Of a stretch of 64,000 nt of DNA, positions 12,134-23,863 are shown piece by piece. Numbering within the stretch: the first letter of the stretch is position 1; every line of letters begins with the position of its first letter. Origin of the DNA: Lamellibrachia columna (Eukaryota; Annelida; Polychaeta; Sabellida; Siboglinidae); assembly GCA_963662155.1 (NCBI GenBank), contig OY759274.1, positions 23,576,122 through 23,640,121 of the forward strand. Direction: 5' to 3'. Both the position numbers and the translations under genes were made by a program. The notes beneath the pieces were generated by a model that was not told the origin of the DNA, did no database searches, and saw nothing but the letters and a program-made list of their open reading frames with translations.

Positions 12134-15100
12134 GCACGCAAGCACACCTTCTGTTCATAAACAACGAACAAAGTTATGAAGTCAGACTGAGGAATAAATA
12201 TTAACGTCAAAGGTACACAGACTAATTGTTGCTATCGTACAACCATGTTGTATAGTCTAAGCCATTTAAATTTGTCAATTTAATATTATTTGACCGTTAT
12301 CTGTGTTAAATTAAATGGTTCGGCCCGAATATCATGTTTACCGTGAATGCGGAGCGAACGTAATTTAACTTGATCCTGTGACGCCAGACCCAGGTACACC
12401 TTGTCCACAGGTATTGGAAAGTATCGACAGGTGTTCACGAATATACTGAACGGCAGCACGGTTGATAGTCATAAACAGATAAAGGTAAAATTACAATTAA
12501 ACAAAATGGCTGACTTTGTCCCTCTAAAACAGAAGAGCATTGGTGAAACTTCCTTTGTGAAATGCGCATGAAAATCTCTATGTCTGACAAATGGCATCAT
12601 TTATGATTCAAACTTAAGACATTTCCCAGAATTCCCGCCGAATGTGATCAACAGGAGTGACGACACTCTAGCGAGTACTTGTCACTCTCAGAGGTCGTCA
12701 TGACGCGCTATTGCATTGTCCGCAAATCGATGGCACGTAATCGCTAATGGATTTACGTGGATACACGACGGCAAAGGAATTCAATATCACGCCAGCTGTC
12801 CAGTAGAATTATAGGCCTACAAACTGTTTATATGCTCATATTTACCTTGCCTGCTTCAAATTGCTGGCTTCCTATGAGAACGACTGTTATATCTTAATAG
12901 GAGTAACACATTTTCATGTTCTTTCTTTCTGGCTTCATCGTGGAATGGATCCGTGTTAACGAGATTGAAAAACAGTGCCAATATTTCTGTTTAGTTGTAT
13001 TTTCTGACAAGGTCTTCATGCTTGTATGCAATATTCTAAAGTAATGGGTTTATTTATTGTTTTATAAAGATACAAAATGACACAAAAAGAACACACCTAA
13101 CTCTCGTAACATTGTTGCTATATTACGAACATAATAGTACTGAATGCAGACCCGTTTCTCGCGCGAAATATATGAACCTGAGTATTTACGTGCGACGCCC
13201 AATAGCGCCTGCAAAACGTCAATTTGTGTGCGTGTATGACAATTCTTTTAAAGATGAACTGAAACAATTTTTTTTCTGATCTGTATATCAATGTAAATCG
13301 ATACTTAGTACATCCGCCAAATGCCAGTCAAGTTAAATTAACATTCCGACGTGGTTCTAATGCTGGGGCTGGGCTGACAGAAATGGCATCCCTTGCGTCA
13401 AATATCAAAGCGCGTGCACTAAAAACGTCGAGAGTGACGTTCATGACACATTTAATTTCGTAGAAGGGCATATCCTGGTGTTCGTTCAGTTGTTGTGCTA
13501 ACGAGGTTTCTGTGTAGCGTTTCTATTCTCGGGACGCACTTAATTTACTGTTGAAAGCGTTGTTGTGCTAGTGCATGCTAATATCGACACTAGCCAGGCC
13601 TACATCGATTTTAGTTATGCTATATAAAGTAATGATAGCGACTGTATGTAGCTTCTTAAAAATACATAGATTCTTATTGCAAAATTTAAATGGATCGTGT
13701 TTTGGGCATATTTCGAGAAATGACAAGTGACGTCCGTTGTCGGTGCATTCTCGCTCAGGCTGCAGCCTTTAGGAGCAGCCACTGCACGGGGACGGCTCAA
13801 TAATTGATCTAACGGGCGGCGCGCTGTCAACAATGCGCAATGCGCCACAGTCGCTAATGTGGTTTCTCTGTTGGTTAAGACGCCATGACTTGTTAGGCGA
13901 CGTTAAAATGGAAACGAACTTCTCGTAATGATATTGCTAGATTCATTATTCATTTCTGTTCTTATTGTGGTGCACGATTATGACGATGAAGCAGTCGCAG
14001 ATCTATGTTATGCACTGCAAGGAGGAAAGCTCTACGATTCACGTGGAAATTGTCTCCCAAGACACCTAGTACTACAATTGTATAATTGTCAGAATGTAAA
14101 CCATTAGAAATCACCAAGGAAAACAGATTTATAAAGCTTGCAAGTGACGAATTTAACCACACTTCTCCGATTTTTAGAGCTATTTTTAACATAACATTTT
14201 AACTGTTTGAAACCTTTCGTCTGTCTTTGGAAATAATTAATTTTCGGGACTTTGTTTTTAAAGTATCGGTCAGTCGTAGTCAAATGTCGTTCTACTTACG
14301 AACCGGGGGGAGGGTGGCGACACATGTGTCGTTCTACTTACAGAAGGTTTAATATTAGCTGGCTGCGAATATTTCGGTCTTTACATTGACATTAGTTCCG
14401 ATGTAGGCCTATAAACGTTGTCCTTTACCGTAATGTTTACCAAGGACACTAAGACCCCCCCATGGCCTAGGGTGATCTTAATATCCCTAAGACCCCCCCC
14501 GGATCCGCTGCTGGAATGGTTCACTAACGTCAATGGTGAAACGCGGGGTAGAGCAAAACTGCCGCGTGAAGCCATCGATAGTTTTAAATGCTGTACTATT
14601 TTAAATCAAGGTCATATTTTAGATATTACTGATTATATATGTATACATTAATATTAAGCGTTTTATGCAAGCTCATATCTTATGTAATTCAAACAACCTT
14701 ATGTGTATATATAGACCGCATAGTGTGTGCAGTTTATTTCTCCACCGCCCCTGCCGCTACCGCCACTGGCATGTCTTGTCGCCGATACCAACACCACCAC
14801 CAATACTGATACTAATTAGTCTCACTGCTCTTCTTGCCTTGCTCAGTGGACTTGAGAAGAGGACACATATTCCTTCTGCGATAGCAAGTCAGTCCCTCAA
14901 TCATAGCCTCCGGTGAATGCTAAATCGTACCACAGTTTCTCAGAAGTATTGCTCTAGTTAGTTGTCAGGTTTCGTTCAGTTCAAGCGATGTGGCTGACGT
15001 CATCGAAGCTTGCTTATTGACCTTGTTGCTATGACCTCCCCAGTGGACGTACTTTCTTTGACTATGTTACATGTTTATTTAAAATAACAACATAAGATAG

Positions 15101-15180
15101 CAATTGGCTATATGGAATTAAATATGTAAAAAACAATGGAGACGCGAACAAATCCAGATGTATGTATGATAAAGGCAGAC
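11720..15180. other. No recognised gene; one (ACGC)n microsatellite
   Basis: No convincing coding region. A short (CGCA)n tract lies at about 12098-12145. A C-rich pair of near-identical segments, CTAAGACCCCCCC, occurs at 14449 and 14488. Short frames at 13615-13848 and 13962-14192 (minus) have no family signature. Confidence 0.5.
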
Positions 15181-15184
15181 ACAT

Positions 15185-15292
15185 GGATGGACAACTGTTG
15201 GACTCTCGATAAGCCAATTTTTCCTAGTCCACTTCCCATCTGGGGTGTCTTGCTTGTGGTGGTAATCTTGTTGAAGTTGATTAGATGTCACT
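15185..15292 (+). mobile_element. 3' tail of the CR1-like LINE family
   Basis: TGTTGGACTCTCGATAAGCC followed by an eroded CTAGTCCACTTCCCATCTGG and GTAATCTTGTTGAAG. This is the 3' UTR and TTGTTAAATC tail of the family whose nearly full copy ends at 59571 on the minus strand. Only the last 100 bp are present, as is typical of 5'-truncated insertions. Confidence 0.8.
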
Positions 15293-15424
15293 CCATCAAG
15301 TTTACTGTTAAACTATTAATACAATTAGTTCTGACAAACAATTGCCTACATTATCAAACCTCATAAGACCAATTTTCATTATTCATGAACTAACTGCTGG
15401 GAAATGTGAAAAAATGCCAATAAA

Positions 15425-15800
15425 TGAGTGAGGAGCTGGCTAAAGTGGGCTGGACATGTGGAAAGAATGGAAGAGGTACGGTTAACGAAAATAGCAGATG
15501 CGCTTAAAGTGGAGGGTAGAAGGAGAAGAGGAAGACAGAGACTGAGATGGGAGGACAGCGTGAAGAGAGATTTGGCGGGTGGAGTGGAGTGGAGAACGAG
15601 AGCGAAGGTTGGGGGGGGGAGTGGAGACGGTTGGGGGAGAAGACAGTGAAACAGGACTAGTGACGAAGAAGAAGGGGGGAAAAAATCAACGACCGGTACC
15701 GGTGTCAGCCTTACCCCGGAATACAGGGATAGAGCAAAGCAGCATGAAATAGCAACACTTACGACAACACTGTCAGATTCTGACATCATGACATAAATTT
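15425..15800 (+). mobile_element. RTE-like LINE 3' end (family A)
   Basis: The plus strand encodes LKWAGHVERMEEVRLTKIAD, then ALKVEGRRRRGRQRLRWEDS and VKRDLAGG, a standard RTE-type C-terminal signature (GHV-RM ... RRRGR--LRW). The frame degenerates in a G-rich stretch near 15610. The 3' UTR (ACGACCGGTACCGGTGTCAG) matches the copy at 5462-5760. 5'-truncated fragment without catalytic residues. Confidence 0.82.
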
Positions 15801-16525
15801 TCATTAAAGCAGTTTACATGGGTACCTTTTTGGGCCGTCTCTCATCACCCGTTATCTGGGCATTGATTGCCCATCGCAGTCCGTTCCTATCAAACGTCAT
15901 GTTAGATGATTCTTCATTACAATATCTTCTCACAATTCAACCATTCTCATTTTGAAATCCAGTTACATTAACAGATATATGTCGTCTGGATACTGGCTGA
16001 GTGGAAGGATTTATATAAAAAAAACTGCCACGCTTCTATTTTTATACGTGTCATTTTATGTCACGAGACTCCCACCAACTAGACTGACCCACCGAGCATT
16101 ATGGTGGACACCAACTGTTCGTATAAGAAGACAACGATTATAAATTAACAGGCGCCAGACCGCTAACCATGATCTAGAGGTAGACTACAGACTATGGCGC
16201 GACATTAGGAGGCTAGCCAAGTGAATCTCTTAGAGAGTTAGACTGCTTCGTGCGTTACTAGCCGCGACAGCTGCTAAGTGTAAGTCAAAATCATTTTACC
16301 AATATTACTTTGTCGACTTGTTTTATTTTTTCAGACCAGCGACTGCTGTACTGTACATAAGGACTAACGAAGGTGCATTGAATTATTCATAGAATGACTG
16401 TCATGCACACATGGATAATAACAAGCAAAGACAAAAGGCATAGACATCTAACATACATTGTCTAAGTCTAATATCAGTGCCGCAATCCGTAGAATATGTT
16501 AGCGCATTGGGCACCTCGAATCAGG

Positions 16526-16635
<110 letters not shown>

Positions 16636-17542
16636 CTAATAACTAATTAATAAAATGCAAAGAAAGAGCAATAAAAATACGAAGCAAATAATTAGCAACG
16701 TAGATCGATGGGGTCGAAAGAGAGATAAATAACAGTGTGCATATCACGCACTTACGAAGAAAAATGTTGAACAGTTTGAGACCCAATTCCCAAGTCCCAC
16801 CATGTACCTTATTGCGAAAGTTTGTGCTGGAACTTGTGGAATTCGGTAAGCCCATTTGCAAGATGTAATGCTGTCTCTGCGATGACGTATTATTTATGTA
16901 ATTAAAAAAATGACGTCACGTGAGTTCCATTATCTAATTGCTTAGAAACAACGTCGTCGCAGACAATAGCGTACATAAGCGTACCTGCGATATATTGGCA
17001 TGTTTATGTCCGTAGTTTTCATGTAAGAAGAATATTTTTATATGACATTGGACAAAATTCACTTAGAGGAAGGCTATACTTAGCTAGGCATTGAGAAACG
17101 TACAGGTAAGTAAAATAACAGATTGAAACAATGTGAGGAAAATACAACTATATAATACTCTCGCGGAACGATCAACTGAAATAGTGTTCTAATTGTTCAG
17201 GCGTCTTCGCATCGACTGTGGTGTAGGCGAGATGATTTTCGACTTGTAGCGAACGATCACTTTCCTGGTGGCTCCTTCGCCTTAACCTCTCAACGTTCTT
17301 CGACGTAGGCTCTTAACGCTAATGGCCTTGTAACGGCTCGTGCAGCAATGGATTGATCACACACAGCGCCTACCATCTCACGGGATATCGACTGCTGGGC
17401 ACGACGCCGGTGACAACGCAAGTAAACGCGCGCGGCCTAAATTTACCATCCTGGCTGCATGACTACTATTTTATCGTTTTAAAGTGATTTTAAAGTGGTG
17501 ACATCGTCATTGTAGTTGATCCTCTTCCGCAGCGTGACGGTC

Positions 17543-17878
17543 GGTTTACACGAGCGATTATTGTCCCAGTTGGTCGGCCGACACGGTGTCGCGCGGTGCA
17601 ATAATCGGTTGTGCAAATACACTGGCGGTGCCAGTGTGCGGCTAAGATTGTGTCGTTGTAATTGAGACGGTGTCCAATTTGAAATGTCGGCGGCAATTTT
17701 GAAGCAGTGACCAGTCAGCGACCGACGGGGTTGCACCCGTCATAACCTTTCATTTACGCTTAAATTGGGAGTGCCACGGGTCAAGATCTATGTCGTAGTG
17801 TGTAGACACATCGTAGATCTAAACGCACGCATTGTCATGGACAAGGTGTCGCCAGAGCTCAAATCGCTCGTGTAAACC
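17543..17878. mobile_element. 336-bp MITE with perfect 17-bp terminal inverted repeats
   Basis: The left end is GGTTTACACGAGCGATT (17543-17559). The right end (17862-17878) is its exact reverse complement. The interior has no coding capacity, so this is a non-autonomous DNA transposon. No clear target-site duplication is visible, so the true ends may lie a few bases outside and the superfamily cannot be assigned. It lies 36 bp beyond the KCTD stop codon, almost certainly inside that gene's 3' untranslated region, where it may supply hairpin structure or polyadenylation signals. Confidence 0.78.
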
Positions 17879-17914
17879 AGCCTTTAGCCCGCGACCGACT
17901 GTCCAGAGATCGAC

Positions 17915-18697
17915 TCAATCGCGCGCGAATACAAACTCGTTGTAGTGGTTCCACCTGCTCTCCTCGGAGTCCATGCCGGGCTTGAGATCGCCACAGCCGC
18001 TGGTGCCGCTGCTGGTGGCGCCCGCCATCCGGAAGCCTGCCGCCTGCAGGTTGTCGAAGGCCTGCTCGATAGAGTTGTGTTTCAGGAAGAAGCGGTTTGT
18101 GTAGCGACTGGAGCTGCCCCGGTCCGGATCCCGGCTTTCGTTTAGGGTCTCGCCGAACGCCTCCCGGCACAGCCGGACCTGCCCGCTGACGAGCAAGCGA
18201 GCGAGCTTCCGGAACTTGACGTCGGCCAAGCCGTCCCGACCGACGGCGAACGTGCCGCGGTAGCCGAGAACTACGAAACCAGGCTCCTGCGTCGGCTTCG
18301 TTTCCACGTCGTTGTTCTTGTCGTGGTTCGATCCATCGCCGACAGGTGGCAGTTGCGACGGCTTGTGCAGCGCCATCGCACGGGTAACGTTACGGACGAG
18401 TTGCGGCAACCGGAAGTGGTCGGCTTCGATCTTAAGGCGCTCATACTCTGCAAAGTTCTCCGGCAGGGAGAGTTTCTGCGACCGCAGGAAATCGAGGACA
18501 TAGCGGAAGAGGACGCCGTCCCGATCTAGGAAGTAACGGCCGGACGAGTCCTTTGGCGGAGGGGGCAGCTTAGAGGGCTCGCTGAAAATCTGGGCGAGCA
18601 GTGAGTCTGCGACGCTTGTCAGCGTCTTCAGTGACGTCGTGTAGATGGAGCCGCCAACGTTGACGTCAATGACTTGCGGGAATCCTTGATTCGTCAT
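17915..18697 (-). CDS. KCTD8/12/16-like BTB-H1 protein (GABA-B receptor auxiliary subunit family)
   Basis: A 260-residue protein. Residues 7-105 form the BTB/T1 tetramerisation domain: VIDVNVGGSIYTTSLKTL, then SGRYFLDRDGVLFRYVLDFL and EYERLKIEADHFRLP. A linker (106-138) is polar and charged. Residues 141-260 form the H1 domain of the KCTD8/12/16 group: FVVLGYRGTF, FGETLNESRDPDR, SRYTNRFFLKHNSIEQAFDN and a terminal HYNEFVFARD. In vertebrates these proteins oligomerise through BTB, bind the GABA-B2 tail and tune G-protein signalling through H1; this role is inferred here. The ATG at 18697 is the first in frame, and a splice acceptor lies 7 nt upstream. No H2 domain is visible, as in KCTD12. The H1 segment 227-248 (Gly/Ser/acidic) diverges from vertebrate sequences. 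The base composition is GC-rich against its AT-rich surroundings, as expected for a conserved exon. Confidence 0.93.
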   Translation of the reverse strand: MTNQGFPQVIDVNVGGSIYTTSLKTLTSVADSLLAQIFSEPSKLPPPPKDSSGRYFLDRDGVLFRYVLDFLRSQKLSLPENFAEYERLKIEADHFRLPQLVRNVTRAMALHKPSQLPPVGDGSNHDKNNDVETKPTQEPGFVVLGYRGTFAVGRDGLADVKFRKLARLLVSGQVRLCREAFGETLNESRDPDRGSSSRYTNRFFLKHNSIEQAFDNLQAAGFRMAGATSSGTSGCGDLKPGMDSEESRWNHYNEFVFARD

Positions 18698-18702
18698 TGT
18701 GA

Positions 18703-18730
18703 TCTGTTGAACAAAAATATACGTTAGATA
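18703..18730 (-). promoter_or_regulatory. Probable 3' splice site before the KCTD start codon
   Basis: On the minus strand the sequence reads TATATTTTTGTTCAACAG, then ATCACAATG. This is a pyrimidine-rich tract ending in CAG directly upstream of the start codon and fits a U2-type acceptor with a short 5' UTR segment. It implies a non-coding first exon at higher coordinates, not identified here. Confidence 0.6.
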
Positions 18731-18948
18731 GTAGCTATTGTGCAATATAATACGAAGACTTATACTGCGCCAAAATCATCAGGAAACCGAGGTCTCAGAT
18801 ATGTATACAATGTTTGTATTCGTGTGATCTCCACCACTTTTTAAAATTGTGAATAGATAGGTAAATACGCTGAAGAGCTAAGGATCATAGGCATGGCTAA
18901 GAAGACACGTCTTCAGGTGGCTGCAAAATGTTAGTATATTTCATGTTG

Positions 18949-19190
18949 ACCTAATCCCATCCTTGGGATTGTTCAAAGCACTTTACACTTCACCCCCTGG
19001 CAGACATATCCGTTCACATATCCGTCACTGTATACAGACATGTACTCATTTATACAGCTGAGTGAACTGGAACTATGTGGAGTGAACGAAATTGCTCGAG
19101 CTTCGAAATGGCTGCAAGAGTATTCGAAACCTGATTATCTCGATTGAGTGACTGATCTTCTCACTGCTACGCCACCGCATCACGCATGTT
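18949..19190 (-). mobile_element. tRNA-derived SINE, nearly complete
   Basis: Minus strand: a tRNA-like head with box A-like TGGCGTAGCAGTGAG and box B-like GGTTTCGAATAC is followed by a body containing AATTTCGTTCACTCCAC, CACTCAGCTGTATAAATGAG and AAGTGTAAAGTGCTTTGAAC. Related heads or bodies occur at 26185, 31215, 41110 and possibly 11080. It is pol III-type and moves with the help of a LINE; which LINE is not evident from the tail. Confidence 0.8.
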
Positions 19191-19689
19191 CGATAACAGG
19201 TCAGTTACATGGGTGCAGCAACCGATAAAGCGCTTGTTTCAATGTTTGTTTAAGCAGTTAAAGCTAGTAGTATTTTGTCTAGGCTTGGTCAATAACCATT
19301 TTATAATTACTGCTTCGTCTTCAGCAGCTTCTATCTTTCTCTGTGTTTTTATTTTCATTTAGTATTTGACTTTTTGGTAGCTGCTTGTTCAAGTTGTTTC
19401 TGTTTCTGGCATTTGTGGGTGTATAGCAGCCACTAAATGTTCCTTTTACTTTGCGTGTGACATAAGTTTAAACCATTGTCGAAAGTGTCAATAACCTCCT
19501 GGAATCCCGGATTAATAATTATGTGTTGAAAAAAGACACATCAAATAGCCACAATTTCGCATGTATATTTTCAAAACTCCCGGCGCCTACATGTAAATTA
19601 TGACTCCGTATTTTAATCGTTTTCAAGATTGAAAACTATATCGTTGTCAACTTGTTAACCGATATCCACGCAAACAAGTCCACCGACTA

Positions 19690-20020
19690 CATTGTTTGCA
19701 AAACTAAACGGACCTCCAAATGGTTGGCGCCATTAAATTCTGCCACACGACACCGCTACTAAGAAAGCTGCATTGGTTGGCGATAGCAGTGCGAATGTTG
19801 TTCAAGATCTGTCAACTCGATCACTGAGCACTGTCAACTCGATCGCTGAGCTCTAGCAAACTCGATCTGCTTTGCGTGCCTCGAGCTAAGCGAAATCAGC
19901 GAGCTATATTGGGGGATCGGCCTTTCAACGTTGCAGCCCAATTACTATGGAATACGTTATCACAACAGATAAAAATTTAAAGTAACATAGGATTCGTGAA
20001 AATGTCATAAAGTTGGTAGA
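19690..20020 (+). mobile_element. LINE fragment (C-terminal end of RT protein)
   Basis: The plus strand reads LLRKLHWLAIAVRMLFKICQ, one stop, then LDLLCVPRAKR and LGDRPFNVAAQLLWNTLSQQ. These match the conserved C-terminal block of jockey/CR1-like LINE proteins (LHWLPV..RI.FK......VPR.....GDRAFSVAAP.LWN.LP). Stops show it is dead. It is 5'-truncated and its 3' end is not delimited. Confidence 0.8.
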
Positions 20021-20049
20021 AAATAATGAACGAATTCGTGTAATCACGA

Positions 20050-20130
20050 CTATTGAGATTTACTTATTCAAAGTTTCGGCTACAGTTGGTAATCTTCATC
20101 AGGAACTGACTTCTGGGATATAGGATGCTG
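20050..20130 (-). other. Possible Penelope-like element tail with hammerhead-like core
   Basis: On the minus strand the sequence contains CTGATGAAGATTACC, then AACTGTAGCCGAAAC. CTGATGA...GAAAC resembles a hammerhead ribozyme core, and such motifs are known in the terminal repeats of Penelope-like elements. The stem between the two boxes pairs poorly here, so if real it is decayed. Chance similarity is a serious alternative. Confidence 0.3.
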
Positions 20131-20160
20131 TTTTGAATGCACATGTGAAGATTCAACTCT

Positions 20161-20214
20161 TTTGTGGTGGCGGCGGTGGTGGTGGCGGCGGTGGTGGTGG
20201 CGGCGGTGGTGGTT
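20161..20214. repeat. (GGT)n/(GGC)n trinucleotide repeat
   Basis: Repeats of GGTGGTGGTGGCGGC three times over about 54 bp. It is not in a supported coding frame. Confidence 0.9.
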
Positions 20215-20499
20215 GTTTTTTTGGACCCCTTTCGATGGGAACCGTCTTGTGTGCTTATTCTATGAAGTAAAAAAATGACAGAATTTGACGATTTTTTCAA
20301 GCTTGTTGAAGAAAGAATAAATACTAACCTAGTTGATATTCCAGAAGAATAAAACAAAATAAACTTTGCTACACCATTAAAAACGTTACCGTTGTCGCCA
20401 ACGGAAATCAAGTAGTGAACTGTTCCGTGCTGGAAACAAGCACGGAGCGTGTCTAACCACGGCTTACGGCAATATGAAAGGCCGCCGAGCATCATGGAC

Positions 20500-20675
20500 T
20501 ACTGATAAATATTTACAAAACCGAGCACACGACAAACAAACTTGAAATCCACTCTGCATTTGAAGTGAATGATAAGGAAATCAGCCAGGTAAATTACTTC
20601 CGATACCTGGATACACTGATGGCGTCTAGCGAGAATTGTCGAGATCAAAAGAATGCAAATCAAAATAAATTTAGA
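20500..20675 (+). mobile_element. RTE/BovB-like RT fragment
   Basis: The plus strand reads FEVNDKEISQVNYFRYLDTL, then MASSENCRDQKNANQNKF. This corresponds to the RTE-type segment (V..F.YLGS.I..DG....EI..RI..A) that lies just after the catalytic box. Only about 60 residues remain. Confidence 0.65.
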
Positions 20676-20779
20676 CCTTTCCACACTTCATGTTTATCCG
20701 ACAAGATTTATAGCTGTGCGTGTCATGGTTATTTCGAGCATCGAGGAAGACAAGACCACAGTTTTTTCTCCAAAAGATA

Positions 20780-20948
<169 letters not shown>

Positions 20949-21174
20949 CCAAATATATGTTATTGTTTAGGTAAGATTTGAGTTCTGGTTTGCATCAACA
21001 GATTCCACGTGGGTGCACACTTAAAACATGTCATTAATAAATATTGGCCAAGGTGCATAGATTGTTTTATAATTTCATACAAACATAATTGCTATATCAA
21101 TTGCTCAATTTACAGTGACTATAAATGTTCTATATTGCGAAAGGAAAATTGATGATCTTGATTTTAAAAGATTT

Positions 21175-22250
21175 AATAAGAAACCATTGGCTTATCAAGG
21201 GGCCAACAATTGTTCATCTATGTGTAACTCGTCTTTCTGAGATAATAGTCAATGTTGTTTTTAAACATATTCACGTTGCTAGCAGTTACACAATTTGTAG
21301 ATAAGTTGTTCCATTTATATATTGTCCTCTGTTGGAATGAGTAATTTCTTATATATAATCCACAATGTTACTTTATTAACGTTATTTCGTGTATTCTGGT
21401 TGTTATATCTTTGTTAATATCAATTAATTATTAATATCAATATTGTCTTACCCATTCAATATCTTAAATATTTAAGTTGATCTCCTTATAACATATTTGT
21501 CTCTAGAGTTGTTAAGCCGCATTCGTTTAGAGGTTTTTTATTGCTAAGATTATGGAATCAGCTGAGTTGCTCTCCTCGGTATTTGTTCTAATGCATCTAT
21601 ATCATTCTTAAGATATACTCACCAAACTTGTATAGTGTATTCTAAACGAGGCCTAACTATTACTTTATCCAGAGGTATAATTAACTCATTTTCCTTAAAT
21701 GTTATAGTTCTCATAATCAATTCAATAATTGTATTACCCTTTGAAGCCGCAACACCCCACTACTCGTAAACGCCCATATTAGCACTTACTCTTACCCCTA
21801 AGTCTTTGTCTTTTACAGTAGTACTTAGAACAGTATCTCCCATTTTATAGTTTACATCCAAGTCCCCATGTCCTGTATGTAGGCATTTACATTTCTCAAA
21901 ATGTAATAACATCTCCCCTTTTTTCAGACCATTTCCCTCATTTGTCTCGATCGTTTTGTAAATGTTGTTTATTACCATCAGTGTTAACCCTTCTAAACAC
22001 TTTTGTGTCATCCGTAAATGAAAGTACCTTGCTTGTTATATTATCGTCCAAGCCATCTATATATATTACGAATAATAAGAATAACAAGAATAATAAGAAG
22101 AATAAAAATAATAAGAATAATAAAGGTCTTAGTATAAAATACTGATCCGCGTGGTACCTCACTCAAAACTTATTTCCAATTTGAAACCTCCATATCTACT
22201 ACATCAGGTTGTCTTCTCCCAGTCAGACATTAGTTATGCCCATGATAAGC
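21175..22250 (-). pseudogene. Truncated, broken copy of the CR1-like LINE
   Basis: Minus strand. The sequence follows the ORF2 C-terminal third and 3' UTR of the copy at 59571-63383: IDGLDDNITSKVLSFTDDTK (the FADD box has become FTDD, losing the catalytic motif), VNTDGNKQHLQNDRDK and LTLMVINNIYKT regions with frameshifts. An (AATAAGAAT)-type microsatellite (22070-22127) has replaced the coding sequence just before IDGL. The 3' end (GGCCCCTTGATAAGCCAATG) matches the family tail. 5'-truncated. Confidence 0.85.
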
Positions 22251-22699
22251 AATCTTATCAGCGCAACGTAGCAGTGATGTTTCTATATCGAATGCGGGTT
22301 TTCTATTAATCATCATTCGCGCACTATAATAATCTGAGATGAGCAGTTACTCTCCATTCTGAGCCAGCACCCGGGTGCAACAGGCATTCTACTGACACAT
22401 CCTTGGCGATGGCATATAAGCTGAAGACCTTATATTGATTAAATAGTCGCTACTGCCCGAGAGTTGCGCTTGAGCCAATTTTCCGGAAGTGGCGACATTC
22501 GAATATCAGGAAGATCTTCTTTCTGACGCAGCTCAAATATGTTATTAAGGAACAAGAACCAAGAACTAATACTAACCAAGCTGTTCGATTCTGCAACATG
22601 ATAATGTATAATGCAGACAAAGCCGTGATAATAGTGAAGTCAGCAGGTACATTTACGACCTTCAACGTGCAATCAGATATCGGACATACGAATAGGAGA
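22251..22699. other. No recognised gene or element
   Basis: Between the LINE remnant and the GA-rich microsatellite I see no supported feature. Confidence 0.5.
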
Positions 22700-23280
<581 letters not shown>

Positions 23281-23787
23281 AAGGGAATATCCGAACGCAC
23301 CAACATCAAAAACATCGTCGATGAGGTGAAGCGAAGAAGATGGAGATGGCTTGTCCGTGTTCTCTGTATGGACAAAAATGTGATTGACCAACACCAAGGG
23401 AATATCTGAATGCACCAACATCAAAAACATCGTCGATGAGGTGAAGCGAAGAAGATGGAGATGGCTTGTCCGTGTTCTCTGCGTGGACAAAAATGTGATT
23501 GACCAACACCAAGGGAATATCCGAACGCACCAACATCAAAAACATCGTCGATGAAGTGAAGCGAAGAAGATGTAGATGGCTTGTCCGTATTCTCTGTATG
23601 GAAAAAATTGTCTTCCACATACAGCTTTGAAATGGACACCACCAGGGAATGGGAGAAGAGGCAGACCACTAGGCACCTGGAGAAGAGCAGTGGAAGAAGA
23701 AAGGAAGCTGACTGGGAAGACCAGGAATGAACTCAAGTGTCTCGCACAAGGCCGTGCTGGCTGGAGGGGATTTGTTGACGTCTAATG
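23281..23787 (+). mobile_element. RTE-like LINE C-terminus with a 115-bp tandem triplication
   Basis: Three copies of a 115-bp unit start at 23281, 23396 and 23511. Each encodes VKRRRWRWLVRVLCMDK, the RRRLRW-GHVLRM segment of RTE-type proteins. After the third copy the protein continues LKWTPPGNGRRGRPLGTWRR, then AVEEERKLTGKTRNELKCLA and GRAGWRGFVDV, a good match in style to the RTE terminus (GRRGRP...TWRR..E.E......W..L..LA..R..WR..V). A frameshift separates the parts. The triplication abuts the GA microsatellite. Confidence 0.85.
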
Positions 23788-23863
23788 GATCGAAGAGGAT
23801 TGAATGAGATATTAACGGCCACTGTAGGAACTGTCTCTGTTGCCAAAGGTAAATGTACAACTT

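Noticed and set aside
17859..18170. Second coding frames overlapping the KCTD exon
   Set aside because: Shadow frames of a GC-rich real exon; no domain similarity.
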